Positions 39,586-49,459 of a DNA stretch of 64,000 nucleotides are shown here, one piece after another. The notes under the pieces are model-generated. The model was not told the origin of the DNA and did no database searches. It saw only the letters and a list, made by a program, of their open reading frames with translations. The DNA comes from a virus, in IMG/VR virus record IMGVR_UViG_3300042448_001840, positions 1 to 64,000 of that record. One strand, 5' to 3'. The first letter of the stretch is position 1; each line of letters opens with the position of its first letter. The translations under genes were made by a program, and so were the position numbers.

Positions 39586-42500
39586 TTATATCTCCAATTC
39601 TAATATTTTATTAAGAGAATCCACAATTTTTCCTGATGCAAGTATATCAAATTTGTAAACAAATTTTCGATTATTATCAATAATTTCTAAAAATACTGGT
39701 CTGTTTCCTTTATTATTAGAAACCAAATCATATATCTTTTCGAAGGTACCCTGTGACAAACCGTCTTTAACAGTTAAGGATATTGGTTTGCCGCCGGAGA
39801 ATATTTTAGAATCTATTTTTTCAGATGAATTATAAAACAATTTGACAACAGAATTCTCATCGTCATTCTCTCTGTTTAGAAATGCACTTACTACAAATAT
39901 GTCTCCAGAATTAAAATAATCGTCACTTATATCTTTTGCATTCTTGGGGAAGATTATAACTTCTATACTAGAGCTGATGTCTTCTATCTCTAGCTTGTAC
40001 ATCTTTTGGCCTTTTTTAGTGGTCATCTTTTTGTTTGACACTATAATGCCGCCAACCTTAACTGCTGTTCCTCCTGGGCAGTCTGAAAGATCTATCACTT
40101 CGTGGGTGATTTGATTCTTAAGTATATCCCAGATGCCAAGAACTGGATGGTTGGTTACATAAATCCCTAGTTGTTCTCTCTCTTTTTCTAGAACTTCTAG
40201 TTCTATTCTTCTGCTCAATTCCATGTTCTGATCTTCAACTAATTCATCTAAGGCTCCAGAAAAACCTAAATTTTCTAAAGTAGACTTCTTTAACACCGAT
40301 GGATCACATCTTCTATAGAAATCATACAAAGAGGTGTACGGCTTATCGTGGTCTCTGCAGTTGACTATAGAGTCTGCGATAGACAAGCCGATTCCATCTA
40401 TGGCTGATAGACCAAAAATTATAGAGTTTGTATTAACTACTTCAAAATCAACTCCAGAATAATTCACTGAAGGAGGAAGAACTTCTAGGTTTAACTTTCT
40501 GCAGTCTGAAAGATACAAAGCCTGCTTATCCTTGTTGCCAACTACTGAGGTCATTAAAGCCGCCATATACTCAACTGTATAATTAGCTTTTAGATATGCA
40601 GTTGTGTACGAGATCATCGCGTAACTCGCAGCGTGCGCTCTGTTAAAACCATAACCACCGAAGTATTCAATGTCCGAATAAATCTTATTTGCTTTATCAT
40701 CAGTTATGTCAGAAACTTTTACGCAGCCTTCTACAAACTTTTTTCTGAATAAAGAAATCTTATCCATCTGCTTTTTACCAATGGCTTTACGCAAGTCGTC
40801 TGCTTCAGCGGAACTAAACCCAGCAAGCTCTCTAGCAACACCAAGCACGTCTTCCTGGTATAACATAATTCCAAGTGACGGTCCCAAAACTTTTTCAAGC
40901 TTAGGATGATCATATGATACCTTGGATTTTCCATTTTTTCTGTCTATATAAAGCTTATCCATCCCAGATCCCATTGGGCCAGGTCTGTACAAGGATATCA
41001 AAGCCATTATGTCTTCTATGTTTTGTGGCTGCATTTGAACCATCAACTGTCTCATGCCGGAAGATTCTAATTGAAACACTCCAGCTGAATTTCCCTTACA
41101 TAATTCTTCATAAGTTTTTGGGTCATCTAGTGGGATAAATTCTATATCGATAACTTCTTTTGTGTTTTTTTCTATAAGTTTTAAACATGAATCTATAACA
41201 CCAAGGTTTCTTAAGCCCAAGAAGTCAATTTTTAACAGACCGCATTGTTCCACTCTGCCCATGTCCCACTGCGTGACCAATGGTGCATCGACCCCCTTTT
41301 TCATCACGGGCAGGTAGTCTGTCAAAGGACCCTTAGATATCACCACGCCAGCTGCGTGTATACCCGTTTGTCTGACTAAACCCTCTAAGCCAATAGCAGT
41401 ATCTACTATGAGCTTTGAGTCGCTACTCAAAGTGTATTCTGTTTTAAACTCTTGAACTTCCATGCATTCTGCTAGGTTTTTTGACACGCCTAAAATAGGG
41501 GCAGGGACGAGTTTTGCTATCTTATCTCCAGATATAAAATCATAACCTAAAGCTCTGGCAGCATCGCGCAAAGATTGTCTAGCGCCAGTTCTGTTGAAGG
41601 TGCATATGTGCGCAACTCTATCATCGCCATATTTAGTTCTTGCATATTCGATAACTCTATCTCTATGTCTATCATCAAAGTCAAGGTCAATGTCGGGCAT
41701 TGACTTTCTTCCTTCAACCAAAAATCTTTCAAACATCAAACCAAATCTAATTGGATCTAGATTAGTAATATCAAATGCGTAAGACAGCACACTACCAGCC
41801 GCAGATCCTCTACCCCATCCAACTCTTATTTGATTATCCTTAGCCCACTTAACTAGGTCAGAAACTACCAAAAAGTATTCCGAAAATCCCATTTCTTTTA
41901 CTACTTTTATTTCATGATTAGCTCTATCAACTATATTTTGCGGGAGAGGATCGCCATATCTTTTCTTCAAACCATCCCAAGCTAATCTTTCAAAGTATTC
42001 AGTTGAGCTTTCTTTTGTTGGTATAGGAAAATCAGGAAAGTGAATATCCCCAAAGTTTAAGTTAACATCGACCATGTCATTTACATGCATTGTATTCTTT
42101 AGATATTCTTCAGAAAAAATCGAAGACATTTCATCATAGGACTGCAAATAAAACTTGTCTCCAGAAAAAGAAAATCTATTTGGAGTATGAATATTGCAGT
42201 TGGTAGCAACACATAACATTATGTCATGTGACTGGGCATCGTGTTGATGTACATAATGGCAGTCGCCCGAAGGAACAACCTTGGCGCCTATAGTATTTGC
42301 TATCTTTATGAGACCAGGTATCACACTCAACTGTTCTTCTATACCGTGATTCTGTATTTCTATAAAGTAATTTTCTTTTCCGACTATGTCTTGCATAGAG
42401 GCAGCATGCTTTAATGCCGTGTTGTAATCGTTTCTAAGCAGTGCTTGTGACACTTCTCCGTTAAGGCAGCCTGATAATACTATTATGCCATCTGAGTGTT

Positions 42501-42909
42501 GTGATATTAAATCATGATCGACTCTAGGCTTTACGTAGTAACCCTCGGTGAAAGCCCTAGATGACATCTTAATAATGTTGTGATAACCAATATTATTCTT
42601 AGCCAAAATAGTTATATGATAAGGCCCTCTTTGTTCCCACTCATTTTTAGACGGGCCAGATCTTTCTTCTTCGTCTCTATCAAATCTAGTCTTTCTAGCT
42701 TGATAAAATTCAGAACCCAATATCGGCTTGACTCCAACGGCTTTCCCAACGTCGTAAAAATCTAGCCAAGAATGTATATTTCCGTGGTCAGTTGTGGCTA
42801 TCCCGGCCATCCCAAGTAGCTTGGCTCTTTCTAGATATTCTTCGACTCTCCCGTGCCCGTCAAGCATGGAGAACACGGTATGGTTGTGAAGGTTAGTCCA
42901 GTTTTTCAT
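39586..42909 (-). CDS. dnaE: DNA polymerase III alpha subunit (DnaE-like)
   Basis: A 1107-residue family C polymerase. The N-terminal PHP domain is clear: NLHNHTVFSMLDGHG (residues 5-19) and ATTDHGNIHSWLDFY. The catalytic aspartates are in SMPDIDLDFDDRHRDR (near residue 399), preceded by WGRGSAAGSVLSYA. Helix-hairpin-helix and OB-fold regions fill residues 800-1010. It is slightly shorter than bacterial DnaE (about 1160). The gene contains no in-frame CGG codon. It is the replicase of the phage, working with the DnaB helicase and AEP primase in the same operon. Confidence 0.95.
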   Translation of the reverse strand: MKNWTNLHNHTVFSMLDGHGRVEEYLERAKLLGMAGIATTDHGNIHSWLDFYDVGKAVGVKPILGSEFYQARKTRFDRDEEERSGPSKNEWEQRGPYHITILAKNNIGYHNIIKMSSRAFTEGYYVKPRVDHDLISQHSDGIIVLSGCLNGEVSQALLRNDYNTALKHAASMQDIVGKENYFIEIQNHGIEEQLSVIPGLIKIANTIGAKVVPSGDCHYVHQHDAQSHDIMLCVATNCNIHTPNRFSFSGDKFYLQSYDEMSSIFSEEYLKNTMHVNDMVDVNLNFGDIHFPDFPIPTKESSTEYFERLAWDGLKKRYGDPLPQNIVDRANHEIKVVKEMGFSEYFLVVSDLVKWAKDNQIRVGWGRGSAAGSVLSYAFDITNLDPIRFGLMFERFLVEGRKSMPDIDLDFDDRHRDRVIEYARTKYGDDRVAHICTFNRTGARQSLRDAARALGYDFISGDKIAKLVPAPILGVSKNLAECMEVQEFKTEYTLSSDSKLIVDTAIGLEGLVRQTGIHAAGVVISKGPLTDYLPVMKKGVDAPLVTQWDMGRVEQCGLLKIDFLGLRNLGVIDSCLKLIEKNTKEVIDIEFIPLDDPKTYEELCKGNSAGVFQLESSGMRQLMVQMQPQNIEDIMALISLYRPGPMGSGMDKLYIDRKNGKSKVSYDHPKLEKVLGPSLGIMLYQEDVLGVARELAGFSSAEADDLRKAIGKKQMDKISLFRKKFVEGCVKVSDITDDKANKIYSDIEYFGGYGFNRAHAASYAMISYTTAYLKANYTVEYMAALMTSVVGNKDKQALYLSDCRKLNLEVLPPSVNYSGVDFEVVNTNSIIFGLSAIDGIGLSIADSIVNCRDHDKPYTSLYDFYRRCDPSVLKKSTLENLGFSGALDELVEDQNMELSRRIELEVLEKEREQLGIYVTNHPVLGIWDILKNQITHEVIDLSDCPGGTAVKVGGIIVSNKKMTTKKGQKMYKLEIEDISSSIEVIIFPKNAKDISDDYFNSGDIFVVSAFLNRENDDENSVVKLFYNSSEKIDSKIFSGGKPISLTVKDGLSQGTFEKIYDLVSNNKGNRPVFLEIIDNNRKFVYKFDILASGKIVDSLNKILELEI

Positions 42910-42922
42910 TATGATTTACTAG

Positions 42923-43126
42923 TTAAATTCCTCTTCTATTATCGGAGTCGTTAAGAGAATTATCTCTTTCTTCTCTATAAACAATTGCTACAACTCCTCC
43001 GCAGTACTTGCACGGAACTACTTTCCCCTCTTGAGCAAAGGGGCTGTTGTACATATAAGCCATAGGCTGATCGGATTTACACTCAGTGCAAACTCCAATT
43101 ACGTCATCTTCATTTTCAACTGGCAT
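42923..43126 (-). CDS. Small zinc-ribbon protein
   Basis: A 67-residue protein with GVCTECKSDQ (residues 11-20) and VPCKYCGGVVAIVYREE (around 37-53), a four-cysteine zinc ribbon. It sits between primase and polymerase genes and overlaps the primase stop by 11 bases. Perhaps a transcription or replication accessory factor. Confidence 0.7.
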   Translation of the reverse strand: MPVENEDDVIGVCTECKSDQPMAYMYNSPFAQEGKVVPCKYCGGVVAIVYREERDNSLNDSDNRRGI

Positions 43127-44318
43127 TGTTTCTGTCTCCTTTTTGTTTATATGCGAATCTTATTGGCGATGGGGAGAGTTCTTCAGTGCTCTCGATATAT
43201 TTATTGCCAACAGTAATCCATTTTTTCTTCTTTTCTAAATGACAATCTCCACATCCAACGCCAGCAGAATTAGCTCTGTCACAAGTGTACGGTCTGCCAC
43301 CTATGCCTATCTGTCTTCTTTTTATCCAATCGTTAATATGGCTTGTGGATTTTTCATAATTAAAATCATCACACAGACTAAGTATACTATACAAAAACTT
43401 TATTGATTCTTCATTGTAGGTAAGTATTGAACAGAGAAACAATCTTGCTTCATGCTCTAACTTTTTATTAACTTTTGCCTGCTCAATTAGTCTTGTGATA
43501 GCACTGCAGTTTTTTAATAGTTCTTTTGGAGTAAATTCTTTTTCATTTAAATTTATCTCCTTGAAAGCAGACGACCCATGCCTATTGAAGTGTTCAAGAA
43601 AGTTTGAAGACCTACCCTTATCTAGCTCCATGTCGTAAGTAAATTCCCTAAACCACTCATTTGCTTTCAGGTTAAACTCTTGATCTTCAACAAGATTGTC
43701 TGCTTCTACCTTGCAGAAATCAACTACAGCATCCAGTCCTGAATTAAGTATTTCTTTAGGAATAAGATTTTTATATAGACCGGTTTCCTGATGTTTGCTA
43801 CCAGCAAGACGCCACATTCTTCTGGGGTCATAGACACTAAAGTCTATTGATTCAATGTTTAGATTTTTTTTAATCTTAGTGGCTATGTATCTGAATATGT
43901 TAGGAAGCGCGTTGGACGGATTGATGCCTAGAGCTATGGCTTCACATTCTATGTGAAAACCTTTTTTGCCAGTAAAATAAACTAACAAAGATTTTTCTGG
44001 GACGTACTGCTCTAAGTATTCAACCAACTTTTTGCATTCTTCGTAAGATATGTTCGGGTCTTTATTATCCAAGTCAAAATAAAGAGAACCTAGTCTGACA
44101 GCTTTTTCAATATCTTCGGAATTATAATGCCAGATAGAAGTATACAAACCATTATTGCTATGTTGCTTTCTATAGTTATCTATGTTAAATATAGAAATGA
44201 ATCTAGGATTGTCTCCATCTTTATCTCTTATAATTCGAGATAGGGAAGGGACGTATCTAGCAGTCTCAACCAATTGCCAAGAGTTTAAATATTTTTCTTT
44301 ATCATTTGGTATCTTCAT
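43116..44318 (-). CDS. Archaeo-eukaryotic-type primase (AEP/PriS-like)
   Basis: A 400-residue protein. GSLYFDLDNKD (Asp82, Asp84) binds metal, TGKKGFHIE (His122) is the nucleotide-binding motif and DFSVYDPRRMWRLAGSKH carries the third catalytic Asp and Arg/Lys residues. C-terminal CDRANSAGVGCGDC may bind an Fe-S cluster or zinc. It would make primers for the DnaE-type polymerase. Use of an AEP primase with family C polymerase and DnaB is a mixed replication system. Confidence 0.85.
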   Translation of the reverse strand: MKIPNDKEKYLNSWQLVETARYVPSLSRIIRDKDGDNPRFISIFNIDNYRKQHSNNGLYTSIWHYNSEDIEKAVRLGSLYFDLDNKDPNISYEECKKLVEYLEQYVPEKSLLVYFTGKKGFHIECEAIALGINPSNALPNIFRYIATKIKKNLNIESIDFSVYDPRRMWRLAGSKHQETGLYKNLIPKEILNSGLDAVVDFCKVEADNLVEDQEFNLKANEWFREFTYDMELDKGRSSNFLEHFNRHGSSAFKEINLNEKEFTPKELLKNCSAITRLIEQAKVNKKLEHEARLFLCSILTYNEESIKFLYSILSLCDDFNYEKSTSHINDWIKRRQIGIGGRPYTCDRANSAGVGCGDCHLEKKKKWITVGNKYIESTEELSPSPIRFAYKQKGDRNNAS

Positions 44319-44482
44319 AAAATAACTTTTTTGTTTTCAATGTTATTAATATTGCCAATAACTATTTTATCCGACTCTATAATGTTCTTACTGTTGTTTC
44401 TGTAGTATACAGACTCTGCTATTATTTTATCTATATTTTTAATTAAAAAATATCTTTTCTTAATTCTTTGTTCCAGATCCAT
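44315..44482 (-). CDS. Small charged protein
   Basis: A 55-residue basic protein (MDLEQRIKKRYFLIKNIDKI) rich in Ile, Lys and Asn, with GGAG upstream. Its start lies within the end of the HD gene and its TGA overlaps the primase ATG (ATGA), so it is part of a coupled chain. Function unknown. Confidence 0.65.
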   Translation of the reverse strand: MDLEQRIKKRYFLIKNIDKIIAESVYYRNNSKNIIESDKIVIGNINNIENKKVIL

Positions 44483-45149
44483 CTTTTCTCCATTTTGGAT
44501 TTATCAAATCACTATCTTCAATAACCAAATGTATCTTTGAAGCAATGTTATCGGATAAATGAACAATATAATCTAAATAAGTTATTGGATAAGTTTCTGG
44601 TATAGGAGACCATGGTCCTAGGTGGCATCTAACTAATCTGAGTATCGATTGTACAATGTCCTCTGACAAGAATAGAGTAGAAGATTCTGACTCACTCGCA
44701 AACTTCTTATCTTTTTCTTGACAAAAAGAAATAAACTTTCCTACCGTATACGGATGCATTGGGTCGTACCTACAATCGTCAGACCCACCTTCGTGTACAC
44801 CCTTGCATACGTCGTGAAGAAGACACGCGGCTATAACAATGTCTTTCTCTTCTTGCGAAAGAGAATATGACTCGCTCATATACGATGCTATTCTAACTAC
44901 TCTTTTAGTGTGGAGAACATTTCCGCCTTCACCGTGCTCATCCGAAGGATGATACTTGCCAGAAAAACTTGATGGAATTTTCCAAAATAAATCATTTCTA
45001 ATTAATATAGACCTAACAAAAGATCTTATAGACTCATCAACGATAAGATTGATTTCTCCCAACAATGTAGAAAGAACTTCATTTTCTTTCCCCATTGAAG
45101 AAGCATTTTTTTCCTCTATAAGAATATCATCTAATATACTTTTACCCAT
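44460..45149 (-). CDS. HD-domain phosphohydrolase
   Basis: A 229-residue protein starting MGKSILDDILIEEKN. The HD signature is HTKRVVRIA, CLLHDVCKG (His-Asp near residue 100) and the later His and Asp residues MHPYTVG and LSDNIAS. Such enzymes hydrolyse nucleotides or cyclic nucleotides. In a phage replication operon it may act on dNTPs or signalling nucleotides of host defence. The start at 45149 is preferred to one 48 bases upstream. Confidence 0.8.
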   Translation of the reverse strand: MGKSILDDILIEEKNASSMGKENEVLSTLLGEINLIVDESIRSFVRSILIRNDLFWKIPSSFSGKYHPSDEHGEGGNVLHTKRVVRIASYMSESYSLSQEEKDIVIAACLLHDVCKGVHEGGSDDCRYDPMHPYTVGKFISFCQEKDKKFASESESSTLFLSEDIVQSILRLVRCHLGPWSPIPETYPITYLDYIVHLSDNIASKIHLVIEDSDLINPKWRKDGSGTKN

Positions 45150-45933
45150 TTTTATCTTCTTTCTTCCAGTCGTTCCAATTTGAACAAGGTTCATCAAACG
45201 GACATTTTTTACAATAAGATATCAGCCCTCTTTTAGGTACTAAAACCTCGGTGTTTAACATTTTGTTGCACCAGTAATCATAATACTGGAGATCTTCATT
45301 TCTTATTTGGAATTCATTAAAACCTATATTCTGACTCAATGGATCTATGAAACCAAATTTAGTATTTGCCATTCTTTCTGGGTGCCTATTGTGGTAAGCC
45401 TTATACAAGGTACAAAAATCTGTTCGATACAAATCTCTATTGCTAAACTTATACCCAAATATAATTTTGGTTACAAAATATTGTTTCTTATAAAAAAATA
45501 TAATATCAAAAGTATCCTGTAGATTAAGATTACCTATCGGCATGTTGTACTCTTCGCTTATGGCCACAGGTATATATGGAGATTCCGAATAGGTTTCGTG
45601 GAATCCCAGTAGGATGCCAGCTGCTTTAGAGGTCAAGCTGGCAGTGTTCCCGTATGCGGTCTCGTGTTGTTCTGTCACGATATCGTATGAGTTAGTATTC
45701 TTAGGAAACCAAATCTTTTCCCATCTATTTAATAGAGATGAATAAGATGGAATTATCCCACCTTGTTTTTTGAAAAAGAAAAAATACATTATACTCTTAA
45801 TAGTTGATTCAAACTTTTCGGTATGTATGTCTCTTGCATATATCTTTTCTGGCAACTTTTGCTGATGCCTATAATCAAATAGGCGTTCACATAGTTGAAA
45901 ATCTTTTAAAGATTGTACTGATACAGGTTCCAT
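45142..45933 (-). CDS. Cas4/RecB-like protein with degenerate active site
   Basis: A 263-residue protein. It starts VSVQSLKDFQLCERLFDYRH, like the Fe-S entry motif of Cas4, and ends ISYCKKCPFDEPCSNW with the last three cysteines. Between them the usual Asp and Asp-x-Lys strands read DTFDIIFFYK and FVTKIIFGYKF, so the catalytic acid next to Lys is missing. It may be a structural Fe-S protein or a partner of the intact nuclease at 38 kb. Its ATG abuts the DnaB stop. Confidence 0.7.
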   Translation of the reverse strand: MEPVSVQSLKDFQLCERLFDYRHQQKLPEKIYARDIHTEKFESTIKSIMYFFFFKKQGGIIPSYSSLLNRWEKIWFPKNTNSYDIVTEQHETAYGNTASLTSKAAGILLGFHETYSESPYIPVAISEEYNMPIGNLNLQDTFDIIFFYKKQYFVTKIIFGYKFSNRDLYRTDFCTLYKAYHNRHPERMANTKFGFIDPLSQNIGFNEFQIRNEDLQYYDYWCNKMLNTEVLVPKRGLISYCKKCPFDEPCSNWNDWKKEDKNG

Positions 45934-47396
45934 TAATGAAAATCCTTTCCACTTAATAAGTCATCTAATAAAGATGATGAAGACGTATACGAGCTATCGG
46001 TAACTGGATCATAATCTTCGTAGGTTTTCTTGTAGTCAACATACTTGACTAAGGGCGGATCATACAAAAATGCTGAACCAGTAATTCTATTCTTGGGAAT
46101 CTGAAGCTGCATTATATTTTCATCTTCAGTTTCATCGTTTGTTGCTAATCTTTTTTCTGTAATAAAAATTGTTACTGCACACTTTTGCTGAATAGCTAAG
46201 GAGCCACCAGTGTCAGACTGTTGGACTACCTCACGCTTTTCCTTCATTCTGTTTGAATTTTCCTGTGCTGTAATTATTAAAGCGCAATTCATATCTCTTG
46301 CAAGCTTTTCTAAACGCACCATCATTTCTTCAAACTCACCCCAACGTGGCTTGCCCTTACCCCCACCCTTAGTGAACATAGACTGGATTGTATCTATTAT
46401 AACTATGTCTGGCATGTTGATGTTCTGCCCAATTATATCTCTTAACCAAAATTCTAGGTCTTCAAAGTACGGAGTATCCGGGTCATGTCTAACCATAAGA
46501 CGGTCACCCCACTTAGCCAGTCGGGCCTTAAAGGTATTCAGGTGTTTATTCTTTTCTTCTTCTGACCACTTTGATGACTCTAGGTAAACATTCTTTTCTA
46601 TTATCTGTGTCATTAAGATTCTCTCCCAGTGACCAGTAGCTTCTTCAAAGTTTACATATAAAACTCTATAACCGTTATCTAACCAATTGTTTGCTAGGCA
46701 CTTGACGAACGTGCTCTTGCCCTTGCCTGATGCGGCGATGACTGCGTGTACAGCCCCCCTAAAGAAGCCGCCCTCGTCCGTGTACCCCATGGCCCTATTA
46801 AGTGCCTTAAATTGAGTAGGTAAGAAGTTCGGTATATCTAATAGCGAATCTACTCTGCTAGCTATTTCGTCAGCAGTTGTTATTTTATCTAGTGGATTAT
46901 ATCTTATTTGATTTTCTAATTCTCTTATTTCAGAAGTAAGAGTTTGGATTCTAGATATATCATCTTCAGTCTTTTGTCCTTTTTGAGATATTATAGATTG
47001 AAGTTCTTGTAAATAGTTAATCTGTTTTCTTTTATTAGCTTTATACTTTACTAATTCAGAAACAGATTCTTGCGTTGACAGTTCGGCAGACATTAATAAA
47101 TCAACCATGACGCCGACCCCAGCGTTACCACCAAGAGCTTCGTGTATATCCGTTTCTGTTTGTAGCCAAGACTTAAAAGCTATTGGGTCAACAATATCAA
47201 GTTGTGTAGCATTCTCAAAAGCTAGAAGAGCCTTATAGAATTCATTTATTCCTTTTTCCCCATGTATGGAACCAACAATTTCTTCTGGAAGATTTTCCTT
47301 GAAGTAATTAATCGCTCCATTTTTTCTAAGTGAGAGAGCAAAGATCTGGTACTCTAGTGGAATGTTATCCTCTACCTTTTCATTTGCTTGTGTCAT
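45933..47396 (-). CDS. dnaB: Replicative DNA helicase (DnaB-like)
   Basis: A 487-residue protein with an N-terminal DnaB helical domain (residues 10-110), a linker helix and a RecA-like ATPase: Walker A AASGKGKSTFVKC (near 228), Walker B DIVIIDTIQSM (near 335), then ALIITAQENS and DTGGSLAIQQKC. It unwinds DNA ahead of the DnaE-type replicase. It overlaps the upstream nuclease gene by four bases. Confidence 0.9.
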   Translation of the reverse strand: MTQANEKVEDNIPLEYQIFALSLRKNGAINYFKENLPEEIVGSIHGEKGINEFYKALLAFENATQLDIVDPIAFKSWLQTETDIHEALGGNAGVGVMVDLLMSAELSTQESVSELVKYKANKRKQINYLQELQSIISQKGQKTEDDISRIQTLTSEIRELENQIRYNPLDKITTADEIASRVDSLLDIPNFLPTQFKALNRAMGYTDEGGFFRGAVHAVIAASGKGKSTFVKCLANNWLDNGYRVLYVNFEEATGHWERILMTQIIEKNVYLESSKWSEEEKNKHLNTFKARLAKWGDRLMVRHDPDTPYFEDLEFWLRDIIGQNINMPDIVIIDTIQSMFTKGGGKGKPRWGEFEEMMVRLEKLARDMNCALIITAQENSNRMKEKREVVQQSDTGGSLAIQQKCAVTIFITEKRLATNDETEDENIMQLQIPKNRITGSAFLYDPPLVKYVDYKKTYEDYDPVTDSSYTSSSSLLDDLLSGKDFH

Positions 47397-48031
47397 TGTT
47401 TCTTTTTCTCTTTTATAGATCGGTAAATTTTTTTCTTGTACTCTGAATTTTTCTTCTTAATACTTCTGTAAGCTTCGGAGGACGTCGTAGTATTTTTCTT
47501 CTTCTCTTTGGGCTTATAAGGGTTTGATCTAATCGCTTCGAGCAATCTGTCGAACACTGATTGTTCCGTTAAGCTATCATTATAGCGGAAGACAATCAAT
47601 GCCACACCATTATCTATGCACCATTGTTCTTTTTTTTCGTCTCTCTTAATAGCTTCTTCAAAATCATATTTAGATTCAAAAAATCTACTGGTGTAATAAT
47701 AGTGCTGTCTTCCATGAAATTCTGCAGCTATCTCATACTTAGGGCAGTAAACATCTAGCTTTAATTTATCGCCTATATGATATTCGTTTATAATTTTTTC
47801 TCCTGGAAGGAGCTTTTGCAGTGCTGACGTTAAAGCTGTCTGACCTCTAGACATTTTTTTTCTACTGTCTTTTAACCACGTTAACCCAATAGAGTTAATC
47901 TTCTTATTTACCTGTGGTATAGTCCAGCCTAATTCTTTTGCTATTTCAGAAATAGATAAAGAAGTTTCCAATAATAGATCTTTTAGAAAATCAATATCGT
48001 CTTGGTCTTTGTCTACTTTTTTACCATGCAT
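47393..48031 (-). CDS. HTH plus Vsr/DUF559-like endonuclease
   Basis: A 212-residue protein. Residues 20-55 form an HTH (LSISEIAKELGWTIPQVNKK); residues 95-165 have KLDVYCPKYEIAAEFHGRQH, RDEKKEQWCIDNGVALIVFR, a PD-(D/E)XK core like Vsr repair and DUF559 nucleases (Asp, Glu, then His/Gln). The tail is lysine-rich. It could be a homing, repair or anti-host nuclease in the replication operon. Confidence 0.75.
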   Translation of the reverse strand: MHGKKVDKDQDDIDFLKDLLLETSLSISEIAKELGWTIPQVNKKINSIGLTWLKDSRKKMSRGQTALTSALQKLLPGEKIINEYHIGDKLKLDVYCPKYEIAAEFHGRQHYYYTSRFFESKYDFEEAIKRDEKKEQWCIDNGVALIVFRYNDSLTEQSVFDRLLEAIRSNPYKPKEKKKNTTTSSEAYRSIKKKNSEYKKKIYRSIKEKKKQ

Positions 48032-48032
48032 T

Positions 48033-48662
48033 TCACTCAGCCGTGTTATATGTTTTTGAATAACTAATAGTTTTACCCAAATCTATAATCGACATGTTTA
48101 GCTTGTTCCAAATTGAATTTGATAAAGCTAATCCCAAAGAAGAGCAATCTAAAATACAATAATCTATCTTACCTTCTAAGGCAGCAATTTTCTCGAAGGT
48201 ATCTTCTAGTCTAGAAAAATAATTGTTGAAAGGAACACTAATTACATTTGTTTTAAATCCCATAAATTTATATATAGTTTTTTTATCATGAAAAGAAACC
48301 ACTGCCGTATTAGTATTCTTAATATAAAAGTTAAAAATTGAATTATATACTTCTCTATTATTTTCGTAGTAGTACTCAAACAGATTAGGGCTATAGAACT
48401 TGCCATCATCAACCAGGCCAATGCCAGAATGCTTTGAAGCAACCACTTCTTCGACAAGTGATTCAGGTATGCTCTTTATAATTCTACTGTCGGACAAATT
48501 AATCGATCTAATAATTTCTTTATTAAAACGAGAAGGTGTACCATCCGCATTTTTCTTGCTTAAAGAAACTATTGAAGACTTTGCTATATTTAAGAAAGCA
48601 AACTTTTCCTTTGAGTTCATCAGCTTAGTTAATTCTATTGAAGCTTGTATTTGATTTTTCAT
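48033..48662 (-). CDS. Unknown protein
   Basis: A 209-residue soluble protein. The C-terminal half contains alternating hydrophobic strands (KIDYCILDCSSLGLALSN) like a Rossmann-type or RecA-like fold, but no nucleotide-binding motif. It lies one base from the nuclease gene. No function assigned. Confidence 0.6.
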   Translation of the reverse strand: MKNQIQASIELTKLMNSKEKFAFLNIAKSSIVSLSKKNADGTPSRFNKEIIRSINLSDSRIIKSIPESLVEEVVASKHSGIGLVDDGKFYSPNLFEYYYENNREVYNSIFNFYIKNTNTAVVSFHDKKTIYKFMGFKTNVISVPFNNYFSRLEDTFEKIAALEGKIDYCILDCSSLGLALSNSIWNKLNMSIIDLGKTISYSKTYNTAE

Positions 48663-48671
48663 TTGTACTCC

Positions 48672-49385
48672 TTAAATTCCAAAGTTACCCCAGTTAATTA
48701 AAACTGGGTTTGGATCTACGATTGAATTGATATGATTTAACGCGTGGAATTCTCCACCATCTATAGTTGAATATCTCTCATACTTTGATTGCTTGTCTTC
48801 ATCTTTTATGTATCCAAGATGTTGCATGATCAAATTTGAATTAACAAAATAATTTCTTTGGTTTATTAAATCTAAAACATACGTTGGTTCAGATCCACAA
48901 GCTAGTGCTCTATCTCTAAACATAGCACCAGACATAAATCTAAATATTCTACTGCTGTTATTTGGTGCCCAAAGTTTGTCCACTCTATACTGAGTATCAT
49001 TCCACATGTGGTAGAACCTAACATTAACAACATCTTTTTCTGATGAATTTAATATCTGTCTAATATCGGTTTTTGTTATATCGGAAGAGTCATAAAGCAT
49101 TTCATCGCAGTCTATGGCGATGATCCAGTCGCCTTCTGTGGCATGATTCTCAAGATTCAACCAAGCGTATCTGCGTAGTCTTCCTTCATGCGTGGTGAAC
49201 ATTGGCTTAGGCGTCTTGTAAACATTAGCGTACTTAGACGCTATTTCTGCGGTGTTATCATCAGAGCAATCGTCTGTAAAAACAATTTCATCTACTTGGC
49301 TTTTTAATCTTTCCAACACCTCTGGAAGATATTTGTTGGCTTCATTTCGGCCTACCATTTGGGCTATTACTTTTGGTTGTGACAT
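48672..49385 (-). CDS. Glycosyltransferase family 2
   Basis: A 237-residue protein with VIAQMVGRNEANKYLPEVLE, EIVFTDDCSDDNTAEIASKY and GDWIIAIDCDEMLYD (metal-binding DCD), the GT-A core of family 2. It lies in the replication half of the genome, away from the glycan cassette at 26-29 kb. Modification of DNA bases or virion proteins by sugars is a possible role. Confidence 0.8.
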   Translation of the reverse strand: MSQPKVIAQMVGRNEANKYLPEVLERLKSQVDEIVFTDDCSDDNTAEIASKYANVYKTPKPMFTTHEGRLRRYAWLNLENHATEGDWIIAIDCDEMLYDSSDITKTDIRQILNSSEKDVVNVRFYHMWNDTQYRVDKLWAPNNSSRIFRFMSGAMFRDRALACGSEPTYVLDLINQRNYFVNSNLIMQHLGYIKDEDKQSKYERYSTIDGGEFHALNHINSIVDPNPVLINWGNFGI

Positions 49386-49409
49386 TTTTACTCACTTGTA
49401 TAAGAAGAA

Positions 49410-49440
49410 GAACAACGGCAGGGAGGGCCTGCCGTTGTTC
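49410..49440 (-). terminator. Strong hairpin, probable terminator
   Basis: A perfect 13-base stem (GAACAACGGCAGG / CCTGCCGTTGTTC) with a five-base loop. On the minus strand it ends the single gene 49460-49654 and is followed by a T-rich TTCTTCTTAT. Confidence 0.75.
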
Positions 49441-49459
49441 AAATGGATAAAACTATTTA

